Positions 1 through 6,652 of a stretch of 8,690 nucleotides of DNA are shown piece after piece. Within the stretch, counting starts at the first letter, position 1. Each line of letters opens with the position of its first letter. This stretch comes from an uncultured Micavibrio sp. (GTDB lineage: Bacteria; Pseudomonadota; Alphaproteobacteria; Micavibrionales; UBA1664). The DNA is taken from contig CALBME010000196.1 of assembly GCA_937896295.1 (NCBI GenBank), positions 1 to 8,690 on the forward strand, read 5' to 3'. A program made the translations under genes and the position numbers. The notes under the pieces are model-generated. The model ran no database searches and was not told where the DNA came from. It saw only the letters and a program-made list of their open reading frames with translations.

Positions 1-241
1 CGGGGCCGGTATCGGCTTCTTCCTCGTCATCCGGGATGTCCTGCGGGTGGACCGACATGGGAATCGGGTCGATATCGGCATCGTCTCCGGAAGGCTGATA
101 ACCGCCAAAAACGGGTTTTTCCTGCAGGGGCTGCTGCATCCAGATATGGCCGCATTTGGCGCAGCGCATGCGCTGCGCGTTTACCAGCAGGGAAACGGGC
201 AGGTCATAATGAGCCGAACATTCAGGGCAAGAAATCTTCAT
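1..241 (-). CDS. MJ0042-type zinc-ribbon protein, N-terminal part (C-terminus outside window)
   Basis: The minus-strand frame starts with ATG at 241-239 and stays open for 80 codons to the window edge, so only the N-terminus is seen. It begins MKISCPECSAHYDLP and carries CPEC at residues 5-8 and CAKCG at 27-31, giving four zinc ligands (C5, C8, C27, C30) in the spacing of the MJ0042/zinc_ribbon_5 family, followed by the usual aromatic (W34). After the ribbon the chain becomes acidic and low in complexity (a D/E-rich stretch around 53-77), as in alphaproteobacterial relatives, which often have a later membrane segment not visible here. Its molecular role is not established; the ribbon may bind nucleic acid or protein. 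It is divergent from the ftsEX operon across only 40 bp, an arrangement I recall from other Alphaproteobacteria. The family call is firm, the function unknown. Confidence 0.9.
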   Translation of the reverse strand, partial: MKISCPECSAHYDLPVSLLVNAQRMRCAKCGHIWMQQPLQEKPVFGGYQPSGDDADIDPIPMSVHPQDIPDDEEEADTGP

Positions 242-249
242 CTATTTTC

Positions 250-279
250 ATTATGCGGTCCGGAGATTATAAAGGTCAA
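250..279 (-). promoter_or_regulatory. Probable promoter of the zinc-ribbon gene
   Basis: Read on the minus strand, TTGACC (279-274) and CATAAT (255-250) are separated by 18 bp, a good sigma-70-like pair. A start about 7 bases downstream of the -10 would fall at or within a few bases of the ATG at 241, so the mRNA would be nearly leaderless. This fits the lack of a clear Shine-Dalgarno in front of that ATG. On the plus strand the same 40 bp holds TTATAA around 267-272 and AAAGG (271-275), which could serve the divergent gene at 282. Confidence 0.45.
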
Positions 280-281
280 TC

Positions 282-1054
282 ATGACCTTGCTTCGTTCCC
301 GCTTTATGGCCCTGGCCCTTGTTTTCACCCTGACCGGCGGGCAGGCCCATGCGCAGGCACCCAAATGCGCCAGCGCAGCGGACCGCGCCTGCATGGCCGC
401 GCAGATCCTTGCGGACAGCGACCAGATGGAGAACGCGCAGTGGAAGGACCAGGCCTTGCGCGAACTGGCCATTTCCCTGACCTATGACAAACGTGTCGAT
501 GACGCTATCGCACTGGTGCCGAAAATTTCCAACCCCGACACGCAGGCCATGACCATCCGTGGCATCGGCATGACCGCCGCCCTGTACGGCCGCGATGCGC
601 CGGAGGAACTGAAAAAGACATTCGCCAAACTGTCCAAAACGGCGGACGGCATCGCCTTGCCCGCGGCCAACGCCATCGCCCAGACCTACATCGCCATGGC
701 GCAGGCCTTTGCCGGACTGGATGACGATGCATGGAAAACCGCCAGCGCGATGACGAACGACGCGCTGCGCCACAAGGCATTCGGTGAGACGGCGGAAATT
801 CAGGCCGAACGCGGCGATGTCGTGAAGGCCATGGCATCCATTTCAAAGATCGATGTCGCGTCTTTCCGCAACAAATCCTACGACAAGGTTGCCGACATTC
901 TTGTCAAACAGGGCAAATACGACGCGGCCCTGCAATCGGCACAGATGATCGACAACCCGGCCAAGCGCGCACAGGCGCTGCAGAACATCCTTCACGCGCA
1001 GGAGGAAAAAAACCGCGGCCAGCGTCAGGATATTCTGAACGGGGCCACCCCGGA

Positions 1055-1058
<4 letters not shown>
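282..1058 (+). CDS. Secreted helical-repeat protein of unknown function, first gene of the ftsEX operon
   Basis: The 258-residue product is not one I recognise. It opens with a Sec-type signal peptide: basic residues (R5, R7), a hydrophobic core, and a likely signal peptidase I site after AHA near residue 24. It is therefore probably periplasmic. The rest is predicted almost wholly helical, with repeated pairs such as ALRELAISLTYDKRVDDAIA, where small and large hydrophobics alternate with a helix-turn-helix rhythm of roughly 35 residues. This suggests degenerate TPR-like repeats. C29 and C37 could form a disulfide. No catalytic or LytM motif is visible. AAAGG lies 6 nt before the ATG. The gene ends inside the ftsE start: ATG at 1055 and TGA at 1056-1058 share ATGA, so translational coupling with ftsE is likely. 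That position suggests a role with FtsEX in the periplasm, which is inference only. Confidence 0.8.
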
Positions 1059-1746
<688 letters not shown>

Positions 1747-1747
<1 letters not shown>

Positions 1748-2661
1748 TGGCCGCACCGTCCCGCAAACCCGCCGACCTGGCGCTAGAAAAAGACGATGTC
1801 GGCACAAAATTCGTGACGCTGGTGGTCATCATGATGACGGCGCTGGCCACCCTTGCCATGGGCGGCGCGCTGGTGGTCAAGGAACTGCGTGCGTCGTGGG
1901 TATCGTCGGTCAGCGGGCACATCACCATTGAAATTCCGGCCGTCGCACAGGATGGCAGTGTGCGCGAGGCCGATGCGCTGGCCATCATCGCGGGCCAGAT
2001 GCGCGATGCGCTGGCCAAGGACACTGACATCAGCGACGTGCGCATCGTATCGCGCGACGAAGTCGAACAACTGGTCAAACCGTGGCTTGGCGCCAATGCC
2101 GGGTCGTCCGACCTGCCCCTGCCCGCGCTGGTTGCGGTGCGCATGAAAAATCCGGGCGATGAAAAGGCCACAGATGCAATCGCGCAAACGGTACGGAATG
2201 TGGACACAGCCGCCACATCTGAAACGCATCAGGCATGGCTTTCTGACCTCAAACGCTTTTCTTTGGTCCTGTTGATGGCGACACTGGGTATGGCGGCGGC
2301 AACGATCGCCTGCTGCACCCTGACCGTCACCGGCGCGGTCAAGGCGCGGCTTGCCGCGCACCATAATGATATCGACCTTCTGCACGTGATGGGGGCCAGC
2401 GATGATTATATCGCCGGGCAGTTCGTTCGCCTTGTGGTCAAAAGCGTGGGACGCGCTGCGCTTGTGGGTGCCATCGCGGGACTTGTGGTACTCAAGACCG
2501 GCGGGCTGGTCGCGGGCGAATTGCAGGCGGCCATGCTGCCCGCCTTCCGCTGGGATTTCGGGGCGCTGCTATGGTTTGCCGTATGCCCTGCCCTGGTCAC
2601 GGGTTTAAGCCTTCTGGCCGCGCGATTCACGGTCTTGCGAACGCTGGCTTTGATGCCCTAG
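1747..2661 (+). CDS. ftsX: Cell division protein FtsX
   Basis: FtsX is the inner-membrane partner of FtsE. The 304-residue chain shows the family layout: a short cytoplasmic N-terminus, TM1 at about 22-44, a periplasmic domain at about 45-168, then three further membrane segments near 172-196, 233-253 and 271-294. The conserved cytoplasmic loop DLLHVMGASDDYIAGQF lies between TM2 and TM3. The periplasmic domain is where FtsX contacts hydrolase regulators in other bacteria. I chose the ATG at 1747, which overlaps the ftsE stop as TGATG and has AAGG 10 nt upstream. A TTG at 1744 would add only one residue and is less likely. A 12-bp gap follows before the next gene. The call rests on topology, loop motif and adjacency to ftsE, since FtsX sequences are otherwise divergent. 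Confidence 0.95.
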
Positions 2662-2672
2662 TTTAAAACCCT

Positions 2673-3266
2673 ATGAAAAAACGATCCCCCCTTCACCCCT
2701 TTCGCATCACGGCCAGCGTCGTCGCCGCGCTTGTCCTGCTGTGGGTGGCGGGCTTCGTTGCCTTTTATGGATACGTGGTTTTCAAAGAGCCTGCGAACCC
2801 CGATCAGCGCACCGATGTCGTCGTGGTTCTGACGGGCGGACCGGGCCGCATCGAGGAAGGTTTTTCCCTTATGCTCGCCAACAAGGCCAGTGCCATGCTG
2901 GTTACCGGCGTCCACCCCCATGTGTCGCGCAACATTCTGGCCCAGCGCTGGCAGGGTAGCGCGCAGGACCGGGCGCGGCTGGAAAATCACTGCTGTATCT
3001 TCATCGAACATAATGCCGAAACCACCGAAGATAACGCGGCGGAAACCGCCGGGTGGCTCAACCGCAACGGCGGGTCCAAGGGTGTGAGCATCCGCCTCGT
3101 CACTTCCGATTACCACATGCCGCGCGCCAAACTTTTGTTTTCGCGCGCCATGCCGGGCGCCACGCTGGAGGCATGGCCGGTCCGCAGCACCAACACACGC
3201 ACATGGGCATTCATGCGCACCGTGCTGATTGAATATTCAAAAACATTCCTGATGTGGATTTCTTAA
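2673..3266 (+). CDS. YdcF/SanA-like DUF218 protein, membrane-anchored
   Basis: This 197-residue protein has a single N-terminal membrane segment (about 12-34, after the basic MKKR) and a DUF218 domain that would then face the periplasm. Family motifs are visible in order: the strand VVVVLTGGPGR (49-59), with its glycine-rich loop and E61/E62 following; ETTEDNAAET (116-125), the conserved E-x-x-x-x-N-A element; and VTSDYHMPRA (143-152), the conserved S-x-x-H-x-x-R-A element. DUF218 proteins include E. coli SanA, ElyC and YdcF, linked to envelope integrity and lipid-carrier metabolism, but the exact biochemistry is not settled. Location in the ftsEX operon, 1 nt before the acyltransferase gene, agrees with an envelope role. 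No obvious Shine-Dalgarno precedes the ATG, so coupling to ftsX translation is possible. Confidence 0.88.
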   Translation: MKKRSPLHPFRITASVVAALVLLWVAGFVAFYGYVVFKEPANPDQRTDVVVVLTGGPGRIEEGFSLMLANKASAMLVTGVHPHVSRNILAQRWQGSAQDRARLENHCCIFIEHNAETTEDNAAETAGWLNRNGGSKGVSIRLVTSDYHMPRAKLLFSRAMPGATLEAWPVRSTNTRTWAFMRTVLIEYSKTFLMWIS

Positions 3267-3267
3267 A

Positions 3268-4812
3268 ATGGGCGCCTTTATCCGGTCCGTCATCTTCAAC
3301 ATCGTTTTTTACGCCTATACGGCGTTTATATGCTTTTTCCTGGTCTTTTCCTTTGCGCTGCCGCGCAGGCAGGCCTTTACGTTCGTGCGGTTCTTTTATT
3401 TCCGCGCCATCGGGGTGATCGAGCGTCTGTTCCTTGACCTGCGCTGGCGCGTCTCGGGCAGGGAAAACCTGCCCGAAGGGTCGTATGTCCTGGCGCTCAA
3501 GCACTATTCGACCTACGAGACGCTCAAACTGCCTGTCATTTTTGGCGATGTCGCCATCATCATGAAAAAAGAACTGACGTGGATTCCGTTCTGGGGCTGG
3601 TACACCAAAAAACTGGGCATGATCGCGGTCGATCGCGGCGGCCGGCAAAAGGCGCTTGCGTCCCTGATTGCCAACAGCAAACGTGTGATTGCGCAGGGGC
3701 GCCCCATCCTGATTTTTCCGCAAGGTACGCGCGTTCACCCAAACGATACGACGGCTGAAAAACCATACAAGGTCGGTATTGCCAAGATTGCCGAGACGCT
3801 CAACCTGCCCGTCGTGCCGGTCGCCCTTAATTCCGGCGCGTTCTGGCCCAAGCATTCCTTCCTGAAAAAAAGCGGCGTGGTGGATTTCAAGATCCTGCCC
3901 GTCATTCCCGCCGGCCTGCCCGCGGCCGAGGTCCTGAAACGTCTTGAGGCGGCGATCGAACCCGAATCCGCGAAACTGATCGAACGCGCCGACATCCGCA
4001 AAGGCCGCATGTCGGGCTGGGTCAAATTTGCGATGTTCCTGTTCGTGGTGTGGTTCGGATACTGGCAACTGGTCGCCTATACCATCCGCGACCGCCTGCG
4101 CATTGTGCCGGATTCCATCACGTCGCCCTATAAACCCACGGTCAGCGGTTTTCCGGGCGCGGTCCATGTCGCGTGGCCGCAGGTCACGTTCACCGGCGAT
4201 AACGGCACACTGACACTGCCCATGGCGGAGGCGAAAGTATGGCCCCTGCCCGCGGGCGGCGTCACGCTTTATGCCGATCAGGGCTTTCATCTTGAAACCT
4301 TGCGCGAAGGCCGCCCGGTCAGCCTTGGCGCGAGCCGGTTCGCCTTGCGCTTTACCATGCCACATATCTGGATGCCGATGGATGCATGGAGCATCAACCT
4401 TAAATCCATCGACGCCGCCATTGGCGGCGCCGTGATCGAAGGGCGCGGCGATATCGCCCTGCCGCTCAACGAAGGGCCGGTCAACGGGACGCTGGATGTC
4501 AGCGTCACCAATCATGACATGCTGCTCAGCGTTCTGATGTCCAACGGATTGATCGACCGTGACATGGCCAATACCGCGCGCGGTATTCTCGGGGCCATGG
4601 CCGGTGCCGGCGGCGGTACCATCCGCGCGCCATTCAGCATCAAGGACGATGTGGTTTATTTAAGCGTATTGCGGATATTCGACCTTAACGATTTGCATCA
4701 GCCAGCTGACGCACCCGGGATGCTACCGCAAAAAAACCATTCCGGCGGTTTGGAGACAAATTCCCCTCCAGCCCCAGCGCCGCAAATGCCGGTTCCGGCT
4801 GAACAGCCATAA
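3268..4812 (+). CDS. Fusion: PlsC-type acylglycerolphosphate acyltransferase + DUF2125-like domain
   Basis: The 514-residue product has two parts. Residues 1-250 form a PlsC/LPLAT domain with an N-terminal membrane segment (about 9-31), which would transfer an acyl group to lysophosphatidic acid or a related acceptor at the cytoplasmic membrane face. The catalytic motif is H79-YSTY-E84 (HX4E rather than HX4D), and motif III is FPQGTR (150-155) rather than FPEGTR. LNLPVVPVALNSG is the usual motif IV region. Residues from about 252 start a second membrane segment (252-271) and then a beta-rich domain with VSGFPGAVHVAWPQVTF, which resembles the opening of DUF2125 proteins and would be periplasmic. 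The last ~42 residues are proline-rich and overlap sufE on the other strand. The frame is continuous with no sign of a broken junction. The acyltransferase part is firm, the DUF2125 assignment likely, and the substrate unknown. Confidence 0.88.
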   Translation: MGAFIRSVIFNIVFYAYTAFICFFLVFSFALPRRQAFTFVRFFYFRAIGVIERLFLDLRWRVSGRENLPEGSYVLALKHYSTYETLKLPVIFGDVAIIMKKELTWIPFWGWYTKKLGMIAVDRGGRQKALASLIANSKRVIAQGRPILIFPQGTRVHPNDTTAEKPYKVGIAKIAETLNLPVVPVALNSGAFWPKHSFLKKSGVVDFKILPVIPAGLPAAEVLKRLEAAIEPESAKLIERADIRKGRMSGWVKFAMFLFVVWFGYWQLVAYTIRDRLRIVPDSITSPYKPTVSGFPGAVHVAWPQVTFTGDNGTLTLPMAEAKVWPLPAGGVTLYADQGFHLETLREGRPVSLGASRFALRFTMPHIWMPMDAWSINLKSIDAAIGGAVIEGRGDIALPLNEGPVNGTLDVSVTNHDMLLSVLMSNGLIDRDMANTARGILGAMAGAGGGTIRAPFSIKDDVVYLSVLRIFDLNDLHQPADAPGMLPQKNHSGGLETNSPPAPAPQMPVPAEQP

Positions 4813-5098
4813 TCTGATCGGCTGTTTTGCCGTCATACAGGGCCATCAGGAGGGCCAGCAGCCCCTTGACCAGATGGGCGTCTGAATCCAGGTCCATGTG
4901 CAGTTTTCCGCCATCCCAGCGGTGGGCCATCCAGACCTGGGAGGTGCAGCCGGGGACTTTATGCGCCTCGTCCCTTGCCCCCTCTGGATAAGGGGGCAGA
5001 CGGCGCCCTATATCGATCAGGAAGGCATACTTATCCTCCCACCCGCCCAGAAGGGCGAAAGTATCGCGTATGGCGTCAAAATCAGGCAGTTGGCTCAT
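4685..5098 (-). CDS. sufE: Cysteine desulfuration protein SufE
   Basis: SufE takes persulfide sulfur from the cysteine desulfurase SufS and stimulates it for Fe-S cluster assembly in the cytoplasm. The 137-residue length matches the family (E. coli SufE is 138). The sulfur-accepting cysteine is C51 in HKVPGCTSQVW, the signature loop. Other family features are the N-terminal WEDKYAFLIDIGRRLP (20-35), SDAHLVKGLLALLMALYDGK (72-91) and the C-terminal LSPNRRNGF. No sufS or sufBCD is nearby, so this is a stand-alone copy. Its 3' end overlaps the convergent acyltransferase fusion by 128 nt, including the codons for the conserved C-terminal motif, so the overlap is not an annotation artefact on the sufE side. 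It is divergent from clpX across a region with a CtrA box that reads equally well in its direction. Confidence 0.95.
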   Translation of the reverse strand: MSQLPDFDAIRDTFALLGGWEDKYAFLIDIGRRLPPYPEGARDEAHKVPGCTSQVWMAHRWDGGKLHMDLDSDAHLVKGLLALLMALYDGKTADQIMAVQPEPAFAALGLEGNLSPNRRNGFFAVASRVRQLADANR

Positions 5099-5136
5099 TT
5101 GCCCTACATAGCATTGGTTTTGCGTGTGCGTAAGGG

Positions 5137-5152
5137 TTAAGACTCTGTTAAC
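5137..5152. promoter_or_regulatory. CtrA-type binding site with embedded GANTC (CcrM) site
   Basis: The sequence is TTAA (5137-5140), seven bases, then TTAAC (5148-5152). This matches the alphaproteobacterial CtrA consensus TTAA-N7-TTAAC. The base before the first TTAA is G, so the box also reads as a full TTAA-N7-TTAAC on the minus strand. The seven-base spacer contains GACTC (5141-5145), the recognition sequence of the cell-cycle methylase CcrM. The box lies 115 bp upstream of the clpX start and 39 bp upstream of the sufE start, so it could act on either gene. Binding is inferred from sequence only. Confidence 0.7.
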
Positions 5153-5172
5153 GCCCGGCGTGAGAAAGTGGG

Positions 5173-5178
5173 CATATA
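5173..5178 (+). promoter_or_regulatory. Possible -10 element of the clpX promoter
   Basis: CATATA at 5173-5178 (with TATAGG overlapping at 5175-5180) is the best -10-like hexamer between the CtrA box and clpX. It sits 20 bp after the TTAAC half-site, and no good -35 is present at the expected position. A weak -35 overlapped by an activator box is typical of CtrA-activated promoters. A start near 5185 would give a leader of about 85 nt holding a hairpin and a short ORF. This is a weak call. Confidence 0.35.
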
Positions 5179-5188
5179 GGGACTTTGC

Positions 5189-5203
5189 AAGCCAGAATGG
5201 CTT
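5189..5203 (+). repeat. 15-bp inverted repeat in the clpX leader
   Basis: AAGCCA (5189-5194) and TGGCTT (5198-5203) are perfect inverted arms around GAA. In DNA this could be a small operator. In RNA it would be a 6-bp hairpin with a three-base loop, ending 9 nt before the GGAGG of the leader ORF. It lacks the run of U needed for a terminator. Its function is unknown. Confidence 0.45.
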
Positions 5204-5222
5204 CTTTAAAGTGGAGGTAAGA

Positions 5223-5273
5223 ATGATTCATTCGTTCACCCGACTCCCGTTACAGCAGGACGCTTGCCCATGA
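5223..5273 (+). CDS. 16-codon leader ORF overlapping the clpX start
   Basis: An ATG at 5223 has the strongest Shine-Dalgarno in the region, GGAGG at 5213-5217, with a 5-nt spacer. It encodes MIHSFTRLPLQQDACP and stops with TGA at 5271-5273. That stop overlaps the clpX ATG (5270-5272) as ATGA, the same 4-nt overlap used for coupling between the helical-repeat gene and ftsE. The clpX start itself has only AGGA (5257-5260) inside this ORF. The likely role is translational coupling or control of clpX by ribosome traffic. The peptide has no recognised motif and no run of one amino acid that would suggest attenuation. Two GANTC sites (5225-5229 and 5242-5246) lie within it. Translation has not been shown. 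Confidence 0.5.
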   Translation: MIHSFTRLPLQQDACP

Positions 5274-6574
5274 GTAAAACCGCCGACAGCGACAGCAAAA
5301 ACACCCTCTACTGCAGCTTTTGCGGTAAGAGCCAGCATGAGGTGCGGAAACTCATCGCAGGACCGAACGTATTCATCTGCAATGAATGCGTCGAATTATG
5401 CACCGACATCATCCGCGAGGAAGACAAGACCCAGCTGGTCAAGACCGGCGGCGGTATTCCCACCCCGCTTGAGATCAAGAACGTCCTCGACGATTACGTC
5501 ATCGGCCAGACGCGCGCCAAGCGCATCCTGTCGGTTGCCGTTCACAACCACTACAAGCGTCTCGAGCACGGCCAGAAAGGCGCCGATGTCGAGATTTCGA
5601 AATCCAACATCCTGCTGGTGGGCCCCACCGGTTCGGGCAAGACCCTGCTCGCACAAACGCTGGCCCGCCTGCTGGACGTCCCCTTCACCACGTCAGATGC
5701 CACCACACTGACCGAAGCCGGCTATGTGGGCGAAGACGTCGAAAACATCGTCCTGAAACTGCTGCAGGCAGCCGACTACAACGTCGAACGCGCGCAGCGC
5801 GGCATCGTCTATATCGACGAGATCGACAAGATCAGCCGCAAATCAGACAACCCGTCCATTACCCGCGACGTTTCGGGCGAAGGCGTGCAGCAGGCCCTGC
5901 TCAAACTGATGGAAGGCACGGTCGCCTCCGTCCCGCCGCAGGGCGGCCGCAAGCATCCGCAGCAGGAATTCCTGCAGGTGGACACATCCAATATTCTGTT
6001 CATCTGCGGCGGCGCATTCGCCGGTATCGAACGCATCATTGCCGAACGCGGCCGTGGCACGTCGATCGGTTTCGGCGCGAACCCGCAGGCCAAGGACGAG
6101 AAGAAAACGGGCGAACTGCTCAAGGTGCTGGAAACCGAAGACCTCCTGCGCTTCGGCCTGATCCCCGAATTCATCGGCCGTCTGCCCGTCGTGGCGACGC
6201 TCGAAGATCTTGACGTCCCGGCCCTGATCCAGATTTTGACGGAACCGAAAAACGCACTGGTCAAACAATATCAGAAGCTGTTCGAGATCGAGAACGTCAA
6301 GCTCACCTATACACCCGACGCGCTGGAAGCTATCGCCAAGAAGGCTATCGAGCGCAAGACCGGCGCACGCGGCCTGCGTTCGATCATGGAAGTCATCCTG
6401 CTGGATACCATGTTCGACCTGCCGGGTATGGAAGGCATTGAAGAAGTGATTGTGAACGCGGAAGTCGTCGACGGCAAGAAACAGCCCCTGATGGTTCACG
6501 CCACCACCGAGAAAAAGAAAACGAAGAAGTCGGAAGAAAAATCTGACAAGACCGAACTGACCGCCGCGTCGTAA
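5270..6574 (+). CDS. clpX: ATP-dependent Clp protease ATP-binding subunit ClpX
   Basis: ClpX is the hexameric AAA+ unfoldase that feeds substrates to ClpP. In Caulobacter, ClpXP degrades CtrA and other cell-cycle regulators. The 434-residue chain is complete. It has the N-terminal zinc-binding domain with C15, C18, C37 and C40, Walker A GPTGSGKT (118-125), pore-1 loop GYVG (151-154), Walker B IVYIDEID (179-186), pore-2 RKH (227-229), the ClpP-docking IGF loop (266-268), GRLP with R304, and sensor II GAR with R367. The C-terminal tail is lysine-rich (about 414-428). The ATG at 5270 has AGGA 9 nt upstream; a TTG at 5264 lies too close to that site. clpP is not adjacent, unlike in many bacteria, so clpX appears to be its own transcription unit ending at the terminator at 6597-6627. 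Confidence 0.98.
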   Translation: MSKTADSDSKNTLYCSFCGKSQHEVRKLIAGPNVFICNECVELCTDIIREEDKTQLVKTGGGIPTPLEIKNVLDDYVIGQTRAKRILSVAVHNHYKRLEHGQKGADVEISKSNILLVGPTGSGKTLLAQTLARLLDVPFTTSDATTLTEAGYVGEDVENIVLKLLQAADYNVERAQRGIVYIDEIDKISRKSDNPSITRDVSGEGVQQALLKLMEGTVASVPPQGGRKHPQQEFLQVDTSNILFICGGAFAGIERIIAERGRGTSIGFGANPQAKDEKKTGELLKVLETEDLLRFGLIPEFIGRLPVVATLEDLDVPALIQILTEPKNALVKQYQKLFEIENVKLTYTPDALEAIAKKAIERKTGARGLRSIMEVILLDTMFDLPGMEGIEEVIVNAEVVDGKKQPLMVHATTEKKKTKKSEEKSDKTELTAAS

Positions 6575-6596
6575 GACGCTGGGACCGGTACACAAA

Positions 6597-6627
6597 AAAA
6601 CGGGCGCCTTTAACGGGTGCCCGTTTT
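6597..6627. terminator. Bidirectional rho-independent terminator between clpX and psuG
   Basis: Two 12-base arms (6597-6608 and 6616-6627) pair with one G-T wobble around the seven-base loop TTTAACG; the core is ACGGGC against GCCCGT. On the plus strand the stem ends in TTTT and is followed by more T-rich sequence to 6641, ending clpX transcripts 22 nt after its stop. On the minus strand the A run at 6594-6600 becomes a U tract, so it can also end psuG transcripts, whose stop lies at 6653. Confidence 0.88.
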
Positions 6628-6652
6628 GTTTTGGCTTTTTTGGTGGTTGAAC

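Noticed and set aside
47..487. 146-codon open frame on the plus strand
   Set aside because: Runs across the antisense of the zinc-ribbon gene, the divergent promoter region and the signal-peptide gene in another frame. No coherent protein features.
3211..4515. 434-codon open frame on the minus strand
   Set aside because: It lies wholly antisense to the acyltransferase fusion, whose motifs are clear. Its protein is rich in Arg, Gly, His and Asp with no recognisable domain, as expected of a shadow frame in GC-rich DNA.
4898..5140. 80-codon plus-strand frame over sufE and its upstream region
   Set aside because: Mostly antisense to conserved sufE codons; no ribosome site or recognisable domain.
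5264..5269. TTG start for clpX two codons upstream of the ATG
   Set aside because: Only 3 nt from the AGGA ribosome site, and the ATG at 5270 gives the usual ClpX N-terminus and the ATGA overlap.
5843..6595. 250-codon open frame on the minus strand
   Set aside because: Antisense to clpX, an unmistakable gene; no domain and no ribosome site context.
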